Below, piece by piece: positions 55,293-64,000 of a stretch of DNA of 64,000 nucleotides. The notes below the pieces were generated by a model that made no database searches, was not told where the DNA came from, and saw only the letters and a list, made by a program, of their open reading frames with translations. Where the stretch lies: positions 4,841,001 to 4,905,000 of the forward strand of contig OX419758.1 of assembly GCA_948567375.1 (NCBI GenBank), given 5' to 3'. The position numbers and the translations under genes were made by a program. The first letter of the stretch is position 1, and each line of letters starts with the position of its first letter. The DNA is from Lunularia cruciata (Eukaryota; Streptophyta; Marchantiopsida; Lunulariales; Lunulariaceae).

Positions 55293-56040
55293 GCTCAACC
55301 AAACCAAAGACCACCACCAAAGTTGATGAGGTAACCTATAACAATATAACATCACATACATTATTGTAGGTCCTTGTCCAATATCCTATACCAAAATTGG
55401 ATTACTTAGGCATTTGTAACTTCTAGAGTGAAATTGCTTTCTCATGGAAATGTATACCTCATGTATGCTCTTTTTAGCCTTCCATTGGAACTCCTATAAA
55501 CTCTTCATCTTGTCAGTCCATACTCCTTGTAGTTCCACCTCAAATACTAAAAGAATTCCATCATGGTGCTAAACTCTAATATTGCACCACCTCTTATAGT
55601 AGTACCTCCACTTGTAGTAGCGTCATCTCCAACTAATGCACCTCTACAAGATACACCAATGATACTAGAGCTTAAACCTATGGATACTCTGGATCTATCC
55701 CTAGAAATTGAGATTGAAGTGATGAAGATGTAGTTTGGAGACCAATATTGTCTCCATAGCTCAATTTCTTCCAAGTGAGCTCTCTTGAACTTGTGGAATC
55801 ATCCATTGGTGGATCTTCCAAGAGTTGGAACAACCTCTTCCATGCCATGAAGGGTGTGAATACGTGAGGTTTTGCATCTATTACAGATCATACCAATTAT
55901 CAAACTCCTAAATGAAGTCATCCTACTCAATGGTATCCATTGTACTAGAGTAGAGATTAAGTCCTTTGGAAGCCCCATAAATTGCATCCACATCCTACAA
56001 CAACAATGTGGACACAATATGCACTCTCAATTGAATCAGC
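55293..56040 (-). pseudogene. G2c gag remnant, N-terminal piece
   Basis: The minus strand aligns with G2b 26760-27540. Readable parts include EEIELWRQYWSPNYIFITSI and a Gly/Ser-rich linker. It gives a second view of G2 gag. It is a fossil. Confidence 0.7.
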
Positions 56041-57279
56041 TCTTGTGTTAGACTCCAAATTAGAATCAATCTCCTCTCTCAATAGGACTTGAGATAAGGG
56101 CAGATATCAAGTGCCAATCTATGTAAATGTTGTAGCAAAATCTCCTCTAAAATCCCCAAAGAACTCAATCATGACAATGTACCCTAAATCATAACAATGA
56201 CCACAAAGTGCCACTAACTACCAAACACACCCACTAAAGTAACTCTAATTGTGATAATTATATAAGAGAAAGGACAACTTGTGACTAAACATTACAACAC
56301 ACACTCTTATGGTCTGCAGTTCATCACTTCCCATCTCTTTGGAGAAAAACAAAGGTAGTTTAATTGGTAATCATTCTAGCTTCACTATTGAGAGCACACT
56401 AGAGCGTCAACACTCTAAATATCAAGGCAACTCACACTAACATGGTGCACAAATAGGGAGTAAATGATGCAAGGGTTCAAATCACAAGAAATCTCTATGA
56501 TAATTTTCCATCTCACAAATCAAAACCGGATTGACTTTACCACCATTTGGAATTTGGTATTATATAATTTTGATTAACATAATATCATAATATTGTCAAA
56601 AAAATTGACCACACACTCCTTAATTCAACTTCAATTTCATATAATTTGTGCAACACTTTTGCACAGTGTCTGCACCACTATCAAATTCTATAATAAATTA
56701 AGCAATACTTCTACATATATTCATTCTTTGAGAAATCCAAGATCACAATAAAAAGTACCTTGACTAACTCAACCATTAGCTCCTTTTGAGATTCTAAATT
56801 CCTCTCCAAATTTAGCAAATCTCTAAAACTTGCTCTACTAGCTTCCACATTAGACTTCCATCAACTCTATTAGATTTCTATCATCGTTGATTGATTTCCA
56901 AATCTTTCACCAAATGCAAAATTGAGTCAAATTGAGGAGATAAGAACCTCCAAATCCCTAATTCAAGAAGATTTGTTATCAATTCCACCTCCAATTTTTC
57001 AATTTGCAACTCCCAACTACCAAATCAACCTCCTTGGTTAGCAAAATTGAATACACATTCCTCAATTCAACTTCAATTTCATAAAATTTGTGCAATATTT
57101 TTTTGCATTATATGCCCCACTATCAAAATCTACAACAAATCAAGCAACACTTCTACATATATTCACTCTTGAAGAAATCCAAGACCAGATCAAATGTATG
57201 AATGATATGCCAAGTTGGGAGATATCACCAACGCCCTTGAGTCCTACATCCTATTTCACTCTAACTCTCACTTCTTTGA
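56041..57279 (-). other. G2c leader with 442-bp duplication
   Basis: This untranslated leader of G2c is homologous to G2b 25352-26758 in part. It contains a diverged tandem duplication: the stretch from 56622 recurs from 57064 (period 442 bp, at least 130 bp of clear similarity). No ORF is convincing. Confidence 0.55.
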
Positions 57280-57715
57280 TGTAATAAGATCAATCATACA
57301 CTCAACTTGGATTAAAAATTCAACTCTCAACTCCATAAACAACAAACAACGGACATTGACTGCATTATAGAGTCTAGTTGAGAGACTTTAGGTGACAACA
57401 CTCACCAATCTCTATCCACCATAACTTAGAGCTTGAAGGCTAAACATCAAAGAAAAGAGCTTTGTGGAGTTGCACTTCAAAAATAAATCCCTCTAGCTTG
57501 ACTTCGAACTCCAACCCTAAGAGTGCCGCTGACTACCCATTTGATAGTGCATATAGTGTAATTGATGATAGCCCTCATAGTGTGATCAATAGCCCTAACA
57601 CAAAATCTGACCGCCTTTAAGCAGTCTTTAATCAACTACAAGTGTAACTTTGATTGTCAAAACTAACTCTTCAATGTTTGAGCAAATTATTTTTGATGCT
57701 ACAAATGTCATGACA
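57280..57715 (-). repeat. G2c 5' LTR core
   Basis: A 436-bp segment matches the G2a and G2b LTR cores on the minus strand (TGTCATGACATTTGTAGC...CTTATTACA). Whether the 100-bp block lies beyond it (57720-57880) is unclear; similarity there is weak. Confidence 0.6.
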
Positions 57716-58157
57716 AGTATCGGTAAGCACAAGACAATAAGCTTGACATTGTTGAATCCAAGTTATAAAAGGTGAATCAAGTTGCGGATAATCAATGGTT
57801 TGTACATGCTCATTTCTAAAAATTTTGCATTCATAGACTTGTAATGTTGGTGCTTGTTGAGAATGTTGCATTTTGTAACTTAGGTTTGAAATTTTTCAAG
57901 AGAAAACTCTCTTTTTGCCCATTTTGTTATGAAGACTTATTATGTACTGGATTTATATTTCTATACTTGTAAATGGAGAGCCTTTGCTCATTTGTGAGAC
58001 AAGTGATAACCATAGATGCATTTGACTTTTTTCAAAAAGATACACTCTACTTGTTGAGATACTATTGTTTGTTTGCATGGACACATAATATTTTTGGATA
58101 TTGGCCTCGTTAGCATAATTTGATTGCTTTTGTGACCACATTAGGTTATTGTAAGTA

Positions 58158-58253
58158 CTAGGTTACAATAAGTACCAAAAAGTTTTATAATCTTCTCCCC
58201 GTTAACTAGGTTACAATAAGTACCCAAAAGGGTTTATAATCTTCCCCCCATAT
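58158..58253. repeat. 48-bp tandem duplication
   Basis: Two copies of a 48-bp unit start CTAGGTTACAATAAGTACC at 58158 and 58206, with a few differences. Confidence 0.85.
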
Positions 58254-58716
58254 CCAAAACTTACAATCTACACATGAGCCAACATAGGTTCAGCTAATTT
58301 ATAACCTTTGTATCTTATAGAATTACCTGGCCACATATAGAATTACCATGGTATAAGTTAAAGTGGAGGATAGTATTATACACAAGAGATTAACTTTCAT
58401 CCATACATAGTAGTGTAATTTGTCCATGATCTTTTTTAGTTCAAATGAAAATTTTCAAAATTGAATTTTAAATTTATTAAGATAAATACATATATAATCA
58501 TTTTTTGTATTTTTAAAACACTAAATTATTTTATTAAATTTCATAATATTTTCATAAAATCATTACTCTATTTAATTGACAGTTTGATATACATGTGATG
58601 AAAATACTATAATAGTATTAAATTTCTTCTTCTTCTTTTTATTCTTACTTAAAATATAGTGTTATCTAGACTTTTTGTTTAAGTATCCTTGTCCAATGTT
58701 TAGTTAATTAAGTATC

Positions 58717-58872
58717 TCTACAGTGTTCTCCAATAAATGTGTACTTTATTCTGAATGGAGATTTCAATACGACAAGCTCTCTAAAATTGAGTTTTCTACG
58801 GTGTTCTCCAATAAATGTGTAGTTTATTTTGTATGGACATTTCAATACGACAAGTTTTCTAAATTGGGTGTA
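58717..58872. repeat. 78-bp tandem duplication
   Basis: Two copies of a 78-bp unit (GTGTTCTCCAATAAATGTGT ... TTTCAATACGACAAG) start at 58717 and 58795 and differ at several positions. Confidence 0.85.
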
Positions 58873-61050
58873 ACGACATTCCCATAGTGACTTTTACTGC
58901 ACTACCTATTTATCACGTAGACACTTCTTTCAATCATAGATAAACCTGCTAATTAATTTTAGACTATGCGATGAATGTTCCTTTCTCTGGGAATATTGTA
59001 AAATAAATAGCCAAATATCCTTAAACAACATGCTAAAATTCTAAACTCGAATTTCAGATATTTCAGGAGCTTGCAAGATAAAATTATAAAATAAATATAA
59101 TATATAATATATAATAATTAGATAAAATTATAAATATGGAAAATTATTTCAGAATCATTAAAATTACATCTAGAATTATTTTCTTGACTTTATTTCAAGC
59201 TTAAGAAAAATAAAGCACATTTTTTCCATGAGTTATCTGCTTTTAAAAGGAGACTATCATCCATGTATTAACATTACCTTGTGATATTTGAAAACATCTT
59301 ACAAGCAAATATACTGTGGGATGCATTATGTACTTGTAAACAAACGTACTTGGACAAGACAAAACGTATAGCATACCACTAGGATTGTACATTTATACTT
59401 TAAAAACACTTATTAACTGTTATAACCTAAAGTAATAACATTTTCAAGGTGATTATGGGGTGATTTTTCTTTTTTACTATAAATAGGGTTTTATGGAATA
59501 TAAATTTTATTAGATATTGGAAATAGAATATTTTGAGGAGACCCATCTAAATATCATGGTTTAAATTTTTATTCTTTCACAATGAAGAAGCAAAGGGTAA
59601 GTAAAAAAATACAATTAAGTTTTATTATCATCTACATTATCCATTTATTCCGCTGGATAGCTATTGAGATGATATTATATGTTTAGGATAGATCTATATT
59701 TAAAACTATGTGATTATAACTATACATTAATTTCTATTCTGTAACTTTTTCTTTCTCACATGTGATAATATGTGCATATTCTAAATAAAAGAAAATTATA
59801 AGATACTCTTGTTAATTGTGAAAGGTAAATTTTGAAGGAAGAAAATTAATTTTTTAAAGATATATATATTGTGTATTTTTGAATGAATATTTGTTTAAAG
59901 TTATTATCCATCCATGGTTCATGGAGATATTTTTTCATCTCAAGAATTATGTCATGCATTCACAATAAAAAGGAAATGCTAATAGGTAAAAGTAACAAGA
60001 TGTAGATTATAGTATAGCATATTGGGAGAAGGTGTTCAAAGTTCTTATATGAGATATGAATATTCAAAAAGGTTAGAAGATGGTTTTTGGCTAAGAAAAA
60101 TAATTGTTAAAAGAAAGACCGTATCAAGTAGAGCAGAGTATTCAATGACTTTCAAAGCACAAAATGTTTTGGCTGATGAGCTTATGTAATTTTTTTGAGT
60201 AAACTATAGCTAGAGGAAGATATTGTCTTATAAGTAAGGAAAGAAGCTTCATCAGCTAAAACAAATTTAACTTGCTGCAATGGTTGTACAAACTTGGTGC
60301 AAAAGTGGTATTTAAAACACCATCCTCTTAATTTTTTCTATTTTAAAAATAAACAAATTAGATATAAGAAGGTGAATGAGTGAAGGATACTTTCTCTTAT
60401 TGAAGATCTGAGATGATTATATCTACTTAAAGACATCTAAGATTAAAGTAACACCCAAACATATCAAAATATTCTAGCAGCAAAATTAAAGAGTTATTTC
60501 CTTTGAGCAAATACTCAAAATAACACAATAAATAATTTAAAATTTAAATAGAATTTAATAAATATAAATAATTATTTTTAATTTAATTTTGATTTATTTT
60601 TAAACTAATATAATTTATTTGCAAAATATTATTATCTTATAGATATTAGTCTCATTGATCTTAAGTATCTATTTAATTCAAAAATGATCTGAAAAAAATA
60701 TTATTTTCTTGATTTTACTAAGAATAAAATATTAAGATTTATATTAGTATAATTTAAATATATTTGATTCAATTTAATCAATTATAAATTATATATAAGT
60801 AAATATTTTATAAACTAATAATGTAAGTACCATTATCTATAACCACATTTTAAATTTGTTAAAGATAGTATTCTCTGAATAAACTATCTTTTGATAAAAA
60901 ATTAAAAATTATTTATTTATTAACATATACACATATGTGAATATTTTAGAAATTTATTTAATATTTTAAATATTACATAAAATTTATATAATTTAAAGTG
61001 ATATTGGAAATTAATCATCTTTACATGACTTTTTCTATTTTGCATATCAT

Positions 61051-61599
61051 ATCCTGGTCAAATCCATGTTTGCGTAAACTTAGGGTACATTCCCTCTAGT
61101 ATCGTGATATTTATTGATTCAATTTGGCTAACCTAAACCTTTCTTGCGATATTTGACTTGGAGGGACAATCAGTGGAGAAAGGGTAGGCCTGATTAACAA
61201 AGAGTGAACTGTCGGTAGTCTAGTACTAAATTCTGCCTCTGATATAGTGGATGGATATACTCTAGCTAGCGATAGTATTGAATCATATCCTGCTGATTCA
61301 AACTTGAATAAATCATTGTTAATATGCAATGCCGTTAAACCGAGGGGAAATTGGCAACTCAACTCACCTTTTCTATTCTAACACTTCCAGCCAATTAGCC
61401 AATCAGATTGGCAAATTGTATGTAATAAGTGGAAGGCGACCACATAGAACACAAGAAATATAGGAAAGCCCCCGTCATGCCATACGAGGGAGAAACAAAA
61501 AAAAGGTAAAATAGAGCTAGGCCCCAATAGTACAGATATGAGAAATCTACCCCACCGCACCTAAGATATCCAAGCTAACAGGTCGTAAGGTCTATAAAC
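61051..61599 (-). other. Higher-complexity block with a short ORF, unrecognised
   Basis: Base composition changes sharply from the AT-rich region. The minus strand holds an 83-residue ORF (61111-61362, starting MSCQFPLGLTALHINNDLFK) and a 60-residue hydrophobic one (61378-61560). I recognise neither. The block could be a host gene fragment, an organelle-derived insertion, or the 3' flank of the LINE-like element. Confidence 0.3.
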
Positions 61600-61619
61600 T
61601 ACTAGAGCATCCAAAGAAA

Positions 61620-62380
61620 CATCACCTAGTGTGATTGCTCTCCTATGGATTGCACTAGCCAAATGCTCTTTGTAGAGCAATGGACACACCCTCTTTAGAA
61701 TATGCTACAAAGTATAAGAGTGAGAATTGTAATCCTTGATGTCTAATATGATAAGATATCACGCATTCCCTTACAAATATGTCAAATGTCATGTCCATTG
61801 CTCCATATAACTCCAATGCTAGAGGAACAAAGAGATGACCTTGCTACATACCCCTATACTTGGAGACCTTGTGTGCTGCTGCTTTGCTTTGATTACTCAT
61901 CCAAGAGGATGAGTAATTACTCCTTCCAAAATTGAATCACGAGTAGGATTAGTAACCACAAAATCTGCCATTATCACCTGATTATCTTGGACCAAGTATA
62001 AGTCTACTCTGACACATGTCGTTTGCAAAACATACAACATTCCTTCCAAACAAGGTATCCACTCTCTTGTGCCATAGAAAACACTATATCCCTGGTGGCA
62101 TCATGGATAGCTATCCTCTATCCTCCTGCTGCTACATCTAGTGCCGCTGCTACATCTTAGTGTAGAACCACACTCACAAGTGCATAACAAAGATGTAGAC
62201 AAGTGGACCAAATCCAAGTGAAACTTCATTGCTATAGAGAAGGTGGCTGGTGCAATATGGAATGAACTAATGCACGGTTTAGCTAAGATCCAAGAGCTTG
62301 CACCCTTGCAAAAGCAAGAGCAAAGACATGCTCTAGTTGCTTGAGGAATGGACAAGTCAACTAAGAGGGAATGTAGCATA
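61620..62380 (-). pseudogene. LINE C-terminal region
   Basis: The minus strand encodes SFHIAPATFSIAMKFHLDLV, a CTCECGSTL cluster, then RVDLYLVQDNQVIMADFVVT with NPTRDS, and HLFVPLALELYGAMDMTFDI with FVRECV. Such ends follow the thumb in many non-LTR elements of plants and algae. The RVD...ADFVVT spacing resembles a PD-(D/E)XK-type nuclease core, but this is only a guess. Stops are present (one near 61855). Confidence 0.6.
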
Positions 62381-64000
62381 TGTTAACACTATCGCTCAAT
62401 CAACAAAGATTGCAAACCTATGGTCCAATCTGATGGTATTAAAGCAAAAGATAAAAGGTCCTCTCATGCCCATGAAGATAGACCATCTCTTTTTTTTCAC
62501 AATAACACTTGGAGAAAAAAGGATCACTCCTCCACCTTAGCCACATATGTCTCCAAAATTAGCGTAGTAACAACCACAAAATGAGAGGAAAGTAGGGGTG
62601 CCAAGAGAGCACAACTACCCAAACACGCAATAGGTGACATCTCCTCTATAGATAATAGGCTACCCCTCTGCACACAATTTGTAGAGATGTCTATCTATGT
62701 GCCAAATCCCCCATCACACACCCAATGTCCTTGGTTTGATGATATGACCAAAGATTCCCATAATCCTCATATCAAAAGCTCTCAATTGTGATAGGAAAGT
62801 TAGGGAAGGAGAAACCGTGTGGAAAAGGTAAATTGCCCGACAAGCAATACTAGAGGAGAGTATACCAAATGCTACATTCAGATCTCCTAGTATAGGAAGG
62901 TAATCCACATGGAGAATATCTGCTGCAAGGGTAATGTTTAGGAAGCATGTTATAAAATCATGGGATCCTATTGGCACTTCAAGAACATGTAGTCCATATG
63001 TAAATATGACACACCCCTTTGGAAACTCAAGGTGAGGAGGGATGCTTGAAGGGAACCATGCTTTACACTTTGACACCTTGACTCTCAAGCCTACAAGATG
63101 TAGCTTGATAGTCAAGTGATCAAATGCCTACCTAATTTGATATACAAGGCCCACAATGTGTGTATCATTTGCCAAGGAGTTAAATACACAACATGGCATG
63201 GCCAAAGTAGTAGATAAGAGAGCTCTAAAGTGAGCCATGGAAAAAGAAGGTCCTCCTAAAGGATCTCCTTGTCATGTACCGACAATTGACTCCAAGATGG
63301 TGACTCCTTCTATGGAATGTTGCTATGTCTAATGTAGAACCACACTCACAAGTGAGTAACAAAGATGCATACGGGTAGACCAAACCTTGGTAAGACCTTT
63401 GTTGTAGAGAAGGTGGCTAGTGCAAGTCAAAATGCCCTAATGCATGGTCAAGCTAGGATCCAAGAGCCTAGACCCTTACCAAAGCAAGAGCAAAGACGTG
63501 CTTTAGTGGCCTAAGGAATGCATGGCTCAACTAAGACAGAATGTAGCATATGCTAACACTATAACTTCATTAAGAAGACTACAAACCTTTGGTTCAATCT
63601 GACAATAGTGAAGCAAAGGATAGAAGGTCCTCCCGTGCCCATGAAGATAGACCATCGCTTGTTTACCGCAATAACACTTGGAGAGAAAAGGATCCCTCCT
63701 CCACCTCTGCCACATATGTCTCCAAAATAGGCCTATGAACAACCACAAAATGGGAGGAAAGTATGGGTGCCACGAGAGCCTAACTACCCAAACACACTAC
63801 AGGTGCCATCTCCTCCATAGATAATAGGCCTACCTCTCCACACAAGATTGGTAGAGATGTTTGTTTATGTGCTAAATCCCCCATGACACACTCAAATGTC
63901 CTTGGTCCAATGATATCACCAAAGACTCCCATAATCCTCATATCAAAAGCTCCCAAACATGATAGCAAAGTCAAGGAAGGAGGAACCATGCAAGAAATGT
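62158..64000 (-). repeat. 1.17-kb tandem duplication within the LINE-like element
   Basis: The segment from 62158 (TGTAGAACCACACTCACAAG) recurs from 63332 with the same order of landmarks (for example ATAGACCATC at about 62480 and 63646). The period is about 1.17 kb and the copies are clearly diverged. The second copy is cut by the window edge. Confidence 0.85.
62714..63320 (-). pseudogene. LINE reverse transcriptase palm and thumb
   Basis: The minus strand reads QGDPLGGP, then SLANDTHIVGLVYQIR, where the second catalytic Asp of the ADD box is replaced by Asn-Asp order (AND), then HLVGLRVKVSKCKAWFPSSI, VIFTYGLHVLEVPIGSHDFI and AADILHVDYLPILGDLNVAF, ending RAFDMRIMGIFGHIIKPRT. The loss at the catalytic box and a stop near 63130 show that it is dead. 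The style (LVGLRVKVSKCKAW) is that of non-LTR, not LTR, reverse transcriptases. Confidence 0.75.

Larger units (their letters stand above)
39775..57715 (-). mobile_element. G2c: old G2-family gypsy element, heavily interrupted
   Basis: A minus-strand G2 copy runs from a 5' LTR core at 57280-57715 through leader, gag and protease to the start of the methyltransferase domain, where it is truncated near 39775. It is interrupted by G3a (41445-54054, with G3b inside) and a 1.05-kb LTR-like insert (54242-55287). It is more diverged than G2a and G2b, so it is the oldest of the three. A fossil with many breaks. Confidence 0.75.
57716..61050. other. AT-rich region, no gene recognised
   Basis: About 3.3 kb are very AT-rich, most extreme at 58440-59170 and 60300-61010. 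There are no ORFs of note, no recognisable element ends and no RNA gene I can support. It holds two short tandem duplications (58158-58253 and 58717-58872). It is probably host intergenic DNA or very old repeats. Confidence 0.5.
61600..64000 (-). mobile_element. LINE-like (non-LTR) retrotransposon, 3' part
   Basis: The minus strand encodes the second half of a non-LTR reverse transcriptase ORF that runs off the right edge. From 5' to 3': palm motifs (QGDPLGGP at about 63249-63272), the catalytic box region (SLANDTHIVG, about 63155-63180), the thumb (62714-63115), a Cys-rich region (62150-62380) and a C-terminal segment (61620-62100). A 1.17-kb piece is tandemly duplicated. Several in-frame stops make it a pseudogene. 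No poly(A) tail is obvious at the 3' end. Confidence 0.75.

Noticed and set aside
57716-61050. tRNA or small RNA genes in the AT-rich region
   Set aside because: I found no cloverleaf-type A and B boxes or stable conserved stem that I could support by eye.

Overview
The window looks like intergenic DNA from a land plant with a large, old, repeat-rich genome (a gymnosperm, or possibly a fern; this is inferred from element families and texture, and no host gene fixes it). I recognise no intact host gene. Almost all of 0.2-57.7 kb is nested transposable elements, mostly Ty3/gypsy LTR retrotransposons. All are decayed fossils.

Layout. (1) 211-8377, minus: G1, a Ty3/gypsy element of Tat/Athila (non-chromodomain) type with paired 692-bp LTRs about 97% identical and an extra zinc-knuckle ORF upstream of gag. 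(2) 8378-15832: E1, minus, interrupted by E2 (10169-13919, plus). They belong to an unclassified element family (E) with TGTG...CACA ends, 5-bp target duplications, no LTRs, and one long coiled-coil protein. (3) 16198-39181, plus: G2a, a gypsy element split by G4 (16828-22492, a chromovirus, minus), by a solo G3 LTR (23189-23802) and by E3 (24714-24899 plus 34769-37782). E3 is itself split by G2b (24900-34768), the best copy of the G2 family. (4) 39182-39774: unassigned. (5) 39775-57715, minus: G2c, split by G3a (41445-54054, chromovirus, minus), which is split by G3b (46762-53309, chromovirus, plus), and also by a 1.05-kb solo-LTR-like insert (54242-55287). (6) 57716-61050: very AT-rich DNA with a few short tandem repeats. 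(7) About 61600-64000, minus: the 3' part of a non-LTR (LINE-like) element with a tandem 1.17-kb duplication.

The most notable content is the G2 family. Between its protease and reverse transcriptase lies a cytosine-5 DNA methyltransferase domain of DNMT3-like motif order (motifs I, IV with PCQ, VI with ENV, VIII and X, all in one frame, 29548-30535). A canonical PHD finger ends its pol region after the integrase. A second copy (G2c) keeps the methyltransferase motif I region and another (G2a) keeps the PHD region, so both modules belong to the family and were not captured once at this locus. A retrotransposon carrying its own putative DNA-methylation writer and histone reader is the leading candidate for an under-described system. 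The second candidate is the E family, which fits no superfamily I know.
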